Translations under genes and position numbers: made by a program | Part shown: one piece after another, positions 31,814 to 41,767 of the stretch | Layout of the letters: the number at the start of each line of letters is the position of its first letter | Position numbering within the stretch: the stretch's first letter is position 1 | The notes under the pieces: generated by a model | Seen by the model: only the letters and a program-made list of their open reading frames with translations | Told to the model about the DNA's origin: nothing | The model's database searches: none | Source: Wenzhouxiangella sediminis | GTDB lineage: Bacteria; Pseudomonadota; Gammaproteobacteria; Xanthomonadales; Wenzhouxiangellaceae | Length of the DNA: 64,000 bases | NCBI RefSeq assembly: GCF_003410055.1 | Contig: NZ_QUZK01000018.1 | Coordinates: 88,581-152,580, forward strand | Reading direction: 5' to 3'

Positions 31814-34800
31814 CTTCCCTAAGTCGAAACCGATTACCTTCGTCTTGACCGACCATTCCGAGGTCGGTAAGGGCGTCTAGCACCTGGGAAACGGACTTCT
31901 CCGGTTTGCGTTTGAATCGGGTGGCTAGGGTAGGGGCGTCCATGGGGCCGGTGGCGAGTTGGTCGCGGACGGCTCGGATTTGGGCTTGTAGTGTCTTGGG
32001 CCACGTTAGTTTTTTGGTGCTTTGGTCTTTTGGTGTTTTGGTGGGGGTCACGCCTTCGGCTTCGGCGGTGGCTAGTTCCCCTTGCTGAGCCATTTCTTCC
32101 GGGGCCTGGTAGTCGGGGCGGAGCCAGCGGATTTTTCCTTTGGCTTCTTCGGCGGCGCGTTGGTGGTTCAGGTCGACGAGGCGTTGGAGGAGTTCTTCTT
32201 CGGCTTCCAGTTGGTCTTCGGGCTTTTCGGGCCAGGGGGTGGTGGCGCCGGGGCGGCCGACGAGTTTTTCGGCCAGGTCGTCCCAGCCGTAGGCTTGGAA
32301 GACGGCGCGGTCGAGGTCGTCGTGGAGTTCGCGCAGGACGGAGACCAGGCCTTGTTCGTGGATTTCCTTTTCCTTGTCGGTCAGGGGTTCTTCACGGCGC
32401 AGCTTTTCCAGGACGTTGTACATGCCGGTCATGGTTAGGCCGGGGTGTTGGTCTTGTTGGCGTTTGCGGTGAGTGTCTAGTTGTTCGGCGAGGTTGCCGA
32501 TTCCCTGGCGAGCGGCTTCATCGGGCTCCGGGAAGGGGAAGGTTTCGAAGCAGCGGGACTTGTTGTAGCGGGGGCGATCTTCCAATGTTCCACCGACCCG
32601 CAGCGCCCACTCCAAGTGAAGCCGCGAGGAAAGAATTCCAAGATGCCAGCCTTCCTCAGTGGCGATATTCACCAGCATGTTATCCGGCAAGATCTGCTTT
32701 TCTAGGAACTGAAAGAAGCGATGCTTGCTTGTTTCGACAGTGGCGATGTACCGATTGATGCCCTTGTACATCTCACGCCATACGCGACGGGGCTCGCCGA
32801 AAAGCCACCAATTGTCTCGGTAGGTCGCACGTTTATTTTGATCACGCTCGGGCTTTACACGTTCGGCGACCCACTGATAAATATCCGGATAGTTCTTGCG
32901 TACGTCTTCCGGAGTCATGCCAAATAGATCGATGACCATGACACCTCTGGGCTTTTGGGTAAGGTCACGACCATTTCGGTACTCGCGAATATGCTGCTCA
33001 ATGCCAGGCTGTTTGTTGATCCCAAGTTGCTCGGCTTGCTCAGGAGTAACAATAAATCCTGAGCCGTGAAGCTTGACGCCCGGGGAGCTAATGTCGCCAT
33101 TTGCTATGAGCGCAGTCGCTGAAGCCGTGTCGGCGCCGATGGCGAGATTGCTGTGCACCTTCCCATCTCGCCACCGAAAACGGAGCTTTCGGGCGTCTCC
33201 ATCCGTCTTGACTTCTTCCAGAAGCTTACCGACAACTCCGGGGTGTTCACCAGCTTTGCAGACGGTCATGGCAATTCGAACTGCCGCGCCGTCCGAGGCA
33301 TCGACCCAAGGGTGGTCAGGAACGGCGAAAATTATGGAGATCGGCTTTTTGTCCGAGAGATGAGTTTGGAGAACGCGCCGGTTGAAAGTTTGGCGCAGAC
33401 TATTGGTGGTGATCAGTCCGAACTGCTGTAGGTCAGCCATGCGCACTTTCCCGGCAGCCACGTGCCACCAGTAGAGGACATAGTCACAGGATTCCGGTAG
33501 TTCCTTCCAGGTCTTGCGGAGCGCTTCGACGTAGCCGTCGCCCAGTGCCCTGCGCATGCCGCCAGCCCCGATAAACGGCGGATTCCCCACCACATAATCC
33601 GCCTCCGGCCACTCCGCCTTCCTTGGATTGACATAGACTTCCTCCGGCACCTGGGCGGATTCGTCGGGGATGTCTTCGCCTGTGGTGGGGCTCTTTTTGT
33701 AGGTTTTGCCGTCCCAGCGCATGATGGGGCGGCCGTCTTCGTTCATTTTGTATTCCCAGCGGTCGTAGGCCAGGACGGCGTCGCGGCATTCGATGTTTTC
33801 GAAGGCTCTCAGGACGGGCTGGGGTGGGTTAATGTGGCCGTGGGTGCGGAAGTGCCATTGCAGGTAGCCGATCCACAGGACCGTTTCGGCGATGGCGGCG
33901 GCTCTGGGGTTGATCTCGATGCCGAGGAACTGGTGCGGGTCGACGGTGTTGCCCTGCATTTCCAGCAGGTTCTGGCCTTCGCCCAGGTCGGCCAGGGTGC
34001 CCAGGATTTCGCCTTCGAGGCGCTTCATGTGCTCGAGCGTGACGTAGAGAAAGTTGCCGCTGCCGCAGGCCGGGTCGAGGATGCGGATTTCGCACAGCTT
34101 GCGGTGGAAGTCGCGGATCTCGCTGACGGCCTTGTCGTGTTTGCCTTGCGCTTCCAGGGCAGCGGCGGCCGCCTGGACGTCTTTCCATTCGTCTCTGAGC
34201 GGGTCGATGACGGTGGGCATGACCAGGCGTTCGACGTAGGCCCTGGGCGTGTAGTGGGCGCCGAGCTTGTGGCGCTCTTCGGGGTCTAGCGCACGTTCCA
34301 GCAAGGTACCGAAGATGGCCGGTTCGACCTGGCTCCAGTCGTGCTTGGCTGCGTCGATCAGCAGTTCGATCTGGTCGGCATCGAGGGCGATCGGGTTGAT
34401 GTCGACGAACAGGCTGCCGTTGAAGCGCAGGATTTCGCTGTTGAGTACGCCGCTGTAGCCACCGGTGTTCATGGTCTCCCACAGGTTCTGGACGGCGCTG
34501 GCGAAGTGTTCGGGCGTTTTCTTGAGTTTCTGGAGTAGGGCGGTGAACTCTCCGGTCGGCAGCAGGCCGACGTCCTCGCAGAACATGGTGAACAGGCAGC
34601 GCTTGATGAAGTGGGCGACGCGTTCGACCTTGTAGCCGTCCTTTTCCAGGGTGCGCGCCAGCTTGGCCAGGGTGTCGCTGATCTCGCGGGTGACGCGGGC
34701 GGCGTACTTGGACGGATCCAGGCTGTCGGGATCGGTCCAGATCTTCTTGAGGCGCTTGCGGACTTTCTCCTCGCGCAGGTCCTCGAGGTGGATGCGGTGC

Positions 34801-35282
34801 TTGCGCGGGTCGGGGAAGGGCACGTAGGTGGCGCCCGAGCGGGTGAATTCGGAGTAGACCTCGATGGTCTTGCCCACATCGCAGGTCAGCAGGAAGGGCG
34901 GTCGGCCTTCCTCGGCGGGCAGGGCGCGGATGTAGGTGTCGGCCTGGGCGGCGGCGCGCAGCATGGCCTTGTCCCAGCGGCTGGATTCGTGCTTTTCGCT
35001 GACCTGCTTGGCTTCCAATACAAAATGGCCGCGGCGGTACAGGTCGATGTAGCCGCGCGTGGTGGAGCCGTCGGGGTGGTTGATGTCGACTCTTCGCTCG
35101 AAGACGTAGCCGTTCTTCGCCGGGTCGGGGCCGGCCGGCTCCGGGCCGGGCAGGTCGAGCAGCTGGCACAGCTCGGTCAGGAAGAGCTGGTAGTTGGCGC
35201 GTTCCTTGCCGCCGGTGTCGGTCCAGCGGTCGATGAAGGCTTCTACGGCCTGATGCTCGTGCTTTTCGGTGGAGTCGTTCAT
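31809..35282 (-). CDS. type IIL (MmeI-like) restriction-modification fusion enzyme with extra C-terminal winged helix
   Basis: Protein of 1157 residues. N-terminal nuclease: Asp80-X9-Glu90-Ala-Lys92 (YIDLYRR...VLEAKQ) is the same D-X9-ExK spacing as in MmeI. The DNA methyltransferase holds motif I DPACGSGNFLY at 403 and NPPF at 567 (N6-adenine type). A target-recognition region follows (about 700-950), then coiled segments and a final winged helix of about 80 residues (ATRFKRKPEKSVSQVLDALT). Single-chain type IIL enzymes modify one strand and cut nearby. MmeI is about 920 residues, so the C-terminal 200 are extra. Upstream ribosome site is weak. It is convergent with the AlbA gene and divergent from vapBC. 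Confidence 0.85.
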   Translation of the reverse strand: MNDSTEKHEHQAVEAFIDRWTDTGGKERANYQLFLTELCQLLDLPGPEPAGPDPAKNGYVFERRVDINHPDGSTTRGYIDLYRRGHFVLEAKQVSEKHESSRWDKAMLRAAAQADTYIRALPAEEGRPPFLLTCDVGKTIEVYSEFTRSGATYVPFPDPRKHRIHLEDLREEKVRKRLKKIWTDPDSLDPSKYAARVTREISDTLAKLARTLEKDGYKVERVAHFIKRCLFTMFCEDVGLLPTGEFTALLQKLKKTPEHFASAVQNLWETMNTGGYSGVLNSEILRFNGSLFVDINPIALDADQIELLIDAAKHDWSQVEPAIFGTLLERALDPEERHKLGAHYTPRAYVERLVMPTVIDPLRDEWKDVQAAAAALEAQGKHDKAVSEIRDFHRKLCEIRILDPACGSGNFLYVTLEHMKRLEGEILGTLADLGEGQNLLEMQGNTVDPHQFLGIEINPRAAAIAETVLWIGYLQWHFRTHGHINPPQPVLRAFENIECRDAVLAYDRWEYKMNEDGRPIMRWDGKTYKKSPTTGEDIPDESAQVPEEVYVNPRKAEWPEADYVVGNPPFIGAGGMRRALGDGYVEALRKTWKELPESCDYVLYWWHVAAGKVRMADLQQFGLITTNSLRQTFNRRVLQTHLSDKKPISIIFAVPDHPWVDASDGAAVRIAMTVCKAGEHPGVVGKLLEEVKTDGDARKLRFRWRDGKVHSNLAIGADTASATALIANGDISSPGVKLHGSGFIVTPEQAEQLGINKQPGIEQHIREYRNGRDLTQKPRGVMVIDLFGMTPEDVRKNYPDIYQWVAERVKPERDQNKRATYRDNWWLFGEPRRVWREMYKGINRYIATVETSKHRFFQFLEKQILPDNMLVNIATEEGWHLGILSSRLHLEWALRVGGTLEDRPRYNKSRCFETFPFPEPDEAARQGIGNLAEQLDTHRKRQQDQHPGLTMTGMYNVLEKLRREEPLTDKEKEIHEQGLVSVLRELHDDLDRAVFQAYGWDDLAEKLVGRPGATTPWPEKPEDQLEAEEELLQRLVDLNHQRAAEEAKGKIRWLRPDYQAPEEMAQQGELATAEAEGVTPTKTPKDQSTKKLTWPKTLQAQIRAVRDQLATGPMDAPTLATRFKRKPEKSVSQVLDALTDLGMVGQDEGNRFRLREG

Positions 35283-35383
35283 TTGTGGCGTTGCAGCCCC
35301 CTGATTCCCGTTGGAAAGCCTACCAGCATCGGGCTGCCGGGTGAATGGCGGCGTGATTGTGTGGGCTGTCCGGCGGGGGTATT

Positions 35384-35412
35384 ATGTGTATCGGATTAAA
35401 GAATATACACAT
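35384..35412 (+). promoter_or_regulatory. inverted repeat operator upstream of vapBC
   Basis: ATGTGTAT (35384-35391) and ATACACAT (35405-35412) form a perfect inverted repeat with a 13-base AT-rich spacer, ten bases before the vapB ATG. Position and symmetry suit autorepression by VapBC. Confidence 0.6.
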
Positions 35413-35421
35413 GAGGTGGCT

Positions 35422-35616
35422 ATGAGAACCAACATCGTCATCGATGACCAGTTAATGGCCGAGGCCATGAGGGTCTCCGGCTGCAAGACCAAAAAGGAAG
35501 CTGTCGAGCAGGCGCTCAGGTTGCTTGTGCGGCGGAGCGAGCAGCAGGCAATCCGAAACCTGCGCGGCCGCGTCCATTGGGAAGGCGACCTCGAGGAGAT
35601 GCGGGGCGGCAAGTGA
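35422..35616 (+). CDS. vapB: VapB-family antitoxin
   Basis: Protein of 64 residues with a ribbon-helix-helix DNA-binding start (MRTNIVIDDQLMAEAMRVSG, 20 residues), the KTKKEAVEQALRLLVRR helix pair and an acidic, Trp-containing tail (HWEGDLEEMRGGK) that occupies the toxin groove. ATG 35422 follows GAGG. A five-codon ATG...TGA frame begins 11 bases earlier and overlaps it out of frame. The stop overlaps the toxin GTG. Confidence 0.9.
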   Translation: MRTNIVIDDQLMAEAMRVSGCKTKKEAVEQALRLLVRRSEQQAIRNLRGRVHWEGDLEEMRGGK

Positions 35617-36014
35617 TTCTGGTCGATACCAGCGTCTGGATCGACTATCTCAACGGCGTTGAGAACCCTCATACCGACGCACTCGATGCCGGCATCGTGG
35701 ACGGTATCGTGGCCATGGGGGACCTGATCTTCCTGGAAATCCTCCAGGGGATTCGCGACGACCGCGAATACGAACTGACGCGCCGTTCCCTGGAAACCCT
35801 GGATCACTACGAGCTGTTCGGGCACGCCATGGTCGGCATGTGCGCGGAGAACTTCCGCGCGCTGCGCAAACGGGGCATAACCATCCGCAAAACCGCGGAC
35901 GTGATTATTGCCTCGTTCTGCATCGAGCATCAGATGCCGCTGCTGTTCACGGACAGGGATTTCGAGCCGTTCGTGGCGCATCTGGGGCTGCGCTCGGTGT
36001 TGCCGGGTGACTGA
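35613..36014 (+). CDS. vapC: VapC-family PIN-domain ribonuclease toxin
   Basis: Protein of 133 residues with the PIN-domain acidic set: Asp5 (VDTSVWID), Glu42 (LEILQG), Asp96 (KTADVIIA) and Asp114/Asp116 (FTDRDF). It cleaves tRNA or rRNA with magnesium. The GTG start overlaps the antitoxin stop (GTGA). No sign of decay. Confidence 0.9.
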   Translation: MILVDTSVWIDYLNGVENPHTDALDAGIVDGIVAMGDLIFLEILQGIRDDREYELTRRSLETLDHYELFGHAMVGMCAENFRALRKRGITIRKTADVIIASFCIEHQMPLLFTDRDFEPFVAHLGLRSVLPGD

Positions 36015-36122
36015 TTTCGCAAAGTCGGGCCCGTGTCGGGTGCCTGTCGGGCCCTTGCCGTAGCGGTTAGCCAGCGTTCGGCCCGATAATGGCCAGCCTG
36101 GAGCCCACGAGAAGGAATTCCC

Positions 36123-36674
36123 ATGCACGTCGATCCTGTTCGACTTCGAGAATTGCGCGCTGCCCGGCAATGGTCGCAGGAGCAGCTGGCCACTTTGAGT
36201 GGCCTGAACCTGCGTACGATCCAGCGCCTGGAATCGGGATCGAGGATCTCGCAGGAGTCGTTGCGGGCGCTCTGTGCCGTTTTCGAGGTGCCGGCCGAGC
36301 GCCTGCTGGAGCGCGAGGCCGGGCCGAGCGAACCGGCGCTGAGGGCCATGCGCGAGGGCGTGCTGCGTGGGCTGGATTTCAGCGGCGTCACGCCGCGCGG
36401 GGAATTCTGGTGGTTCGTGCTCGCGGTGGTGATGTTGCTGGGGCTGGCGCAGATCCTGTCCGAGTACCTGGGCGCGCTGCCGTTGCAGCTGGCCGGCATC
36501 GCGGTTCTGCTGCCGTGGATTGCTGCGTGCACGCGGCGCCTGCGGGACGCGGGCCTGAGTCCCTGGTGGCAGCTGATCAGCCTGGCGCCGGTGGCCGGCA
36601 TCCTGGTGCTGCTTTATCTGCTGACTTATCCGAGCCGGGCCATTGACTCGGTCGAGGCTGCCGAGAGCGCTTAA
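36123..36674 (+). CDS. XRE helix-turn-helix fused to a DUF805 membrane domain
   Basis: Protein of 183 residues. Residues 5-60 are a standard XRE domain (LRELRAARQWSQEQLATLSG, 20 residues, then NLRTIQRLESGSRIS). Residues 85-170 are a DUF805-type membrane part starting FSGVTPRGEFWWFVLAVVML (20 residues) with three or four hydrophobic segments and CTRRLRDAGLSPWW. DUF805 proteins are usually stand-alone. The fusion predicts a membrane-tethered DNA-binding regulator. GAAGGAATT precedes the ATG. Convergent with merR; function not known. Confidence 0.75.
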   Translation: MHVDPVRLRELRAARQWSQEQLATLSGLNLRTIQRLESGSRISQESLRALCAVFEVPAERLLEREAGPSEPALRAMREGVLRGLDFSGVTPRGEFWWFVLAVVMLLGLAQILSEYLGALPLQLAGIAVLLPWIAACTRRLRDAGLSPWWQLISLAPVAGILVLLYLLTYPSRAIDSVEAAESA

Positions 36675-36780
36675 TGAGTGACAGCGAGGGCGGATTGCTC
36701 GAGAGGGGGCGGATAGACGACCAAGAAAAGATCGAAACTCAGGGGCTCGTAACTTATTGATTTGCTGTCACCCCGCCAAC

Positions 36781-36892
36781 AAAAGTTGGAAACATACTTA
36801 ACCGTATGGTTTTGCAAAAGCCGATTGAGCTCGGAAACAAGAAAAGTTGGCAACAATTCGTCCGGATCCAAGCAAAGTTGGAAACAATTCGT
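36781..36892 (+). repeat. three short direct repeats (AAAGTTGGAAACAATTCGT-like)
   Basis: AAAGTTGGAAACA occurs at 36782, a related AAAGTTGGCAACAATTCGT at 36843, and AAAGTTGGAAACAATTCGT at 36874, within an AT-rich 268-base gap (36675-36942) between the DUF805 fusion and the end of merR. No coding or terminator signal is clear. Confidence 0.55.
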
Positions 36893-36942
36893 GATCTGGG
36901 GTAAGCAGCCAGATCCTCGATAGAGAAGCGGCAGCCATATAC

Positions 36943-37359
36943 TTATCCGGCTGAGCGTTCGCGCAACGACACGATCAGTGGACAATGAATGTTGCCTTCC
37001 TGCTGTCGGCACTCGCGAACCAGCTTTGATAACACACGCTCGATGCGCTTCAGTGCGGTTATTTTCTGCCGCACGTCGGCCAGCTTGTGTTCGGCCAGTG
37101 ACTGGGCCTCGTCGCAGTCCGTGCCATCGTCGAGCTGTAACAGCTCGGCGATTTCGTCCAGGCTGAATCCCAGTTCCTTGGCCGACCGTATGAAACTCAG
37201 CCGTTCGACGTCGTTCGGCCCATAATGGCGGATGCGTCCGTGAGCACGTTGCGGCTCGCGCAACAACCCGCGGCGCTGGTAGTAGCGCACGGTTTCAACG
37301 CCGACCCCGGCTTCCCCGGCGAGGGCGCCAATCGTGATCTTTTTGTCCTTTTCGCCCAT
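36943..37359 (-). CDS. merR: MerR mercury-responsive regulator
   Basis: Protein of 138 residues: winged helix ([20 protein letters not shown], 20 residues), long dimerisation helix and the Hg(II) cysteines Cys82, Cys117 and Cys126, the same numbers as in the Tn501 protein. It twists the mer promoter open on Hg(II) binding. ATG 37359 gives the canonical start and has GGAG upstream. It is divergent from merTPA and both dyads of the intergenic region lie between them. Confidence 0.95.
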   Translation of the reverse strand: MGEKDKKITIGALAGEAGVGVETVRYYQRRGLLREPQRAHGRIRHYGPNDVERLSFIRSAKELGFSLDEIAELLQLDDGTDCDEAQSLAEHKLADVRQKITALKRIERVLSKLVRECRQQEGNIHCPLIVSLRERSAG

Positions 37360-37374
37360 TGCGACGCTCCAATT

Positions 37375-37390
37375 CCGTAGCCAGGTACGG
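37375..37390. promoter_or_regulatory. second, degenerate mer-type dyad near merR
   Basis: CCGTAGCCAGGTACGG matches the 16-base mer operator layout with one arm position changed (CCGTAG for CCGTAC). It lies 16 bases before the merR ATG and 36 bases from the main operator. It may serve as a self-regulatory site for MerR. Confidence 0.45.
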
Positions 37391-37425
37391 GAAAAGGCTA
37401 GCACGGAGTTGCTGGCAGGACGCCC

Positions 37426-37456
37426 TTGCATCCGTACCAAGGTACGGGTTTATGCT
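37426..37456 (+). promoter_or_regulatory. merTPA promoter and MerR operator
   Basis: -35 TTGCAT (37426-37431) and -10 TATGCT (37451-37456) are separated by a 19-base spacer that contains CCGTACcaagGTACGG (37432-37447). The long spacer with the dyad between the hexamers is the hallmark of MerR-activated promoters. Confidence 0.9.
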
Positions 37457-37492
37457 CATTATTAACGGCGACCCGTAAGGAGTTTCGAGGCA

Positions 37493-37861
37493 ATGAGCGA
37501 TCCCAACGACAATTCGGCTGAGTCCGAAAAGGGGCTACTGGCCCTGGGCGGGCTGGGCGCGGCACTGGCTTCGGCCTGCTGCATCCTGCCATTCGTCCTG
37601 GTCGCCCTGGGCCTGGGCGGGGCCTGGCTGGCCAGCCTGCACGCGCTCTATCCCTATCGCTGGCTGTTCATCGGTGCCGCTGCCGTGGCCCTGTTTTTCG
37701 CTTGGCGGCGGCTGTATCGACCGCAGGCTGACTGCGCCGACGGCGAGGTCTGTGCCGTACCGACGGTCAGGCGCGCCTATCGGGTGCTGTTCTGGGTGAT
37801 TGCCGGTCTGGTGGCGCTATCTGCAATTGCCCCTTACTTGCTTGGCGCCATCCTCAATTGA
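37493..37861 (+). CDS. merT: MerT mercuric ion transporter
   Basis: Inner-membrane protein of 122 residues with three hydrophobic helices. Cys29-Cys30 in the first helix and Cys81/Cys87 in the cytoplasmic loop form the Hg relay. GLGAALASACCILPFVL is the family start. AAGGAG precedes the ATG. First gene of merTPA; receives Hg(II) from MerP and passes it to MerA. Confidence 0.95.
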   Translation: MSDPNDNSAESEKGLLALGGLGAALASACCILPFVLVALGLGGAWLASLHALYPYRWLFIGAAAVALFFAWRRLYRPQADCADGEVCAVPTVRRAYRVLFWVIAGLVALSAIAPYLLGAILN

Positions 37862-37886
37862 AACCCATCAAAGGAGACAACAAGCC

Positions 37887-39648
<1,762 letters not shown>

Positions 39649-39668
39649 CAGCCAGTTGATTCGCCCAT

Positions 39669-39735
39669 CTTGGGAAGGGGGAGGTCGAATCGCTGGGCAG
39701 TCAGAGGGAGAATGATCGTGACCAAGCGCGATCAG
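39669..39735 (+). repeat. leader repeat, copy C
   Basis: CTTGGGAAGGGG at 39669, then AGGGAGAATGATCGTGACCA to the GTG at 39718-39720; first base to GTG is 49 bases as in copy B. It lies 20 bases past the merA stop. Copies B and C are direct repeats 9.66 kb apart. Confidence 0.65.
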
Positions 39736-39837
39736 TCACGTACTGGCGTTGGAAGCTCACATCGAGGACAACCTCACCAATTCGGCATATCAGGCCCCGC
39801 AGTGTCGGGCCTACGTGGCCTTTTGCTTAGCTTCTAG
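39718..39837 (+). pseudogene. truncated ORF behind leader repeat C
   Basis: GTG starts 39 codons reading VTKRDQSRTGVGSS at first, similar to the frame behind copy B, then an unrelated tail. It ends at a TAG (39835-39837) exactly where the IS3 remnant begins, so the IS or a deletion probably cut the gene off. Confidence 0.45.
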
Positions 39838-40411
39838 CCGTGACCAGCCTCCCTCAAGTCGGCGAACACGCGCGGAGCGTCGTACACACCGGAGCTGGCC
39901 GTATACGAGTCCCGGATCAGGACCAGCAAGCGCCGGTCCTCGATGGATGGCTCGATCCGACAGGGGCTTTTGCACCCAGGCGTAGTAGCCGCTTTGCGAT
40001 TCCCGTAGTACACGACACATGGTCGCCACCTTGTACTGGTCTCGGTGCGCGAGAATGAACTGGTACTTTACTCGGGCTGGCTTGCAAAGTACCGCGCGGC
40101 CTTTTTTAGGATGTCGCGCTCCTTTTTTTTCGCCGCAGCTGTGCGCGCAGTTTGAGGACCTCGCTCTTGGCCGCGGTCAACTCCGAAGCCTGCTGCTCGG
40201 GTTTGTCCGGCTTGACGGCTTTTACCCACTTGTACAGGCTGTGGGGCGACACGCCGAGACGCTCGGAAACTTCGGCCACGGAGTATCCGCGATCAACGAC
40301 TTGGCGAACCGCCTCGTCCTTGAATTCTGGGGTGTATCTTTGACTGCTCATTTCACTTCCTCCTATGCTCAATCATAGGTCAGAAGTGCCCACGAGACCG
40401 TGGGAAGTCCA
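39838..40411 (-). mobile_element. IS3-family insertion sequence remnant
   Basis: On the minus strand: a near-complete orfA (40106-40351), an A8G slippery run for the -1 frameshift, then orfB in pieces. orfB starts [13 protein letters not shown], hits a TAA, resumes in another frame as [20 protein letters not shown] and [16 protein letters not shown], shifts again to [20 protein letters not shown] (20 residues) and ends at DLREAGHG, about one third of orfB. A possible terminal TGGACTTCCCA lies at 40401-40411 beside orfA. The DDE catalytic part is missing, so it is inactive. It is fused to the ORF of leader repeat C. Confidence 0.8.
40106..40351 (-). CDS. IS3-family transposase OrfA (remnant element)
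   Basis: Protein of 81 residues: [20 protein letters not shown] (20 residues), then a helix-turn-helix [20 protein letters not shown] (20 residues) and a Leu-zipper tail [22 protein letters not shown] precedes ATG 40351. It binds the IS ends in intact elements. The downstream orfB is broken, so the protein has no partner here. Confidence 0.85.
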   Translation of the reverse strand: MSSQRYTPEFKDEAVRQVVDRGYSVAEVSERLGVSPHSLYKWVKAVKPDKPEQQASELTAAKSEVLKLRAQLRRKKRSATS

Positions 40412-40420
40412 CCCACACGC

Positions 40421-41593
40421 CTATAACCATCGTCGGGCCACCCAAGCCAGAGGCGTCAGCAAACGAGACGCGATCTGTCTACTGGGCCAGTTGGCGCCAA
40501 GTTCTTCAGCGTTAACCAAGTCCGCCTCAAATTGAACCTTTAGCGCAGCTGCTAGTTGACGATTGCGCGCACAAAGGTTGAGTTCATGATTCAAGAAAAG
40601 GCTGCGATAATCGAAGTTCGCCGTGCCAACGCTGACCCAGTCGTCGTCCACCGAAACCGTTTTGGCATGCAACAGGCGCGTGCGATAACCGAATACACGC
40701 ACCCCCCGACATTGGAGGCGCCCATAGATTCGCCGTGCGATTAGATCTATTGGGGCAATGTCGCTTTTCCAGGGAACCAGGAGGCGTACCGATACCCCAC
40801 GTTCAGCAGCCTGTCCAAGTGCCCGCAGCGTCCACTCATCGGGCACAAAGTAGGGTGTAGTTAACTCGATATTCCGCTGGGCCGAACCGAACATGGCAGC
40901 GAAGACACAGCGTAGACGGTGGGCGCAGTACGCAGACTTGTTGGGCAATAACACGGCACTGGGAGAATCGCTCTCCGGTGTCGCACGCCAATGGCAACCT
41001 CGCCACAAGGACTCAAATGCAGCATGTGCCTGACGCGCCAAGTTTCCCGTCATGGCAAGATGGGTATCCCGCCAGCGATGCTCACCATAGTGCCGCCGCG
41101 AGTTCTCCCGGTGGATATTGAAGCCGCCAAGAAAAGCCTCACACTGGTCCACTACTAGCAGCTTGCGATGGTTGCGCTGGTTGTAGCGCATTGGCTGGGA
41201 CCAGTGCCAGCGGTGAAACCAGCGCAATATCACGCCGCTCTTCTTGAGGAATAGATCAAGTTCGCGGGACGCCCAGAACAGCGACCCTGCGGCGTCCAGA
41301 TGCACGCGCACGTCCAGTCCCGCGCGTGCACGCTCGGCAAGGGCGTCGGCGAAACTGCGCCCCACTTCGTCATCGGCGAAGATATAGCTTTCGAGTGCGA
41401 TCCCGCGCCTGGCCCTTCTGATTGCCGCTAGCATAGCCGCGTACAGATTATCGCCTTCGGTAAACAGTTGAAAAGATTCCTCCCCGGGAAGCAAAATCGG
41501 GCCACAGCGATCCCAGCGCCGTTGCCGGTGCAGGCCCCCTAGGGCGGATGTGCCAGCCTTGTTGTTGACGCCGCCCAATCTTGGGATCACCAT
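40421..41593 (-). CDS. phospholipase D-family cardiolipin synthase-like protein
   Basis: Protein of 390 residues with two HKD motifs: His142-x-Lys144-x4-Asp149 (NHRKLLVVD, followed by GGFN) and His309-x-Lys311-x4-Asp316 (LHAKTVSVDD, followed by GTANFDYRS). No clear transmembrane N-terminus, so it resembles ClsB/YbhO more than ClsA. Reaction: phosphatidyl transfer between phospholipids, or a related transfer. The ATG lacks a strong ribosome site; a later start is possible. Separated from the mer region by the IS remnant. Confidence 0.8.
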   Translation of the reverse strand: MVIPRLGGVNNKAGTSALGGLHRQRRWDRCGPILLPGEESFQLFTEGDNLYAAMLAAIRRARRGIALESYIFADDEVGRSFADALAERARAGLDVRVHLDAAGSLFWASRELDLFLKKSGVILRWFHRWHWSQPMRYNQRNHRKLLVVDQCEAFLGGFNIHRENSRRHYGEHRWRDTHLAMTGNLARQAHAAFESLWRGCHWRATPESDSPSAVLLPNKSAYCAHRLRCVFAAMFGSAQRNIELTTPYFVPDEWTLRALGQAAERGVSVRLLVPWKSDIAPIDLIARRIYGRLQCRGVRVFGYRTRLLHAKTVSVDDDWVSVGTANFDYRSLFLNHELNLCARNRQLAAALKVQFEADLVNAEELGANWPSRQIASRLLTPLAWVARRWL

Positions 41594-41767
41594 GACTTCA
41601 CTTGAATTTACTCACCAACGAAAACCGAAAAGTGACGCGATACTGTAGTTTGTGACCACCTTTTCGTTAAGCCCCGGCGGCGGTTAATACCCCGCACTGC
41701 GTTGTAATCGGCGTGCCTCTTGATAGTCCCGAGCACGCCACCAACGAGACCAGGAGAACTGCTTTCA

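Noticed and set aside
36781..36892. Short repeats considered as a small CRISPR array
   Set aside because: Repeats are only 13-19 bases, irregularly spaced, partly degenerate, and no cas gene is present.
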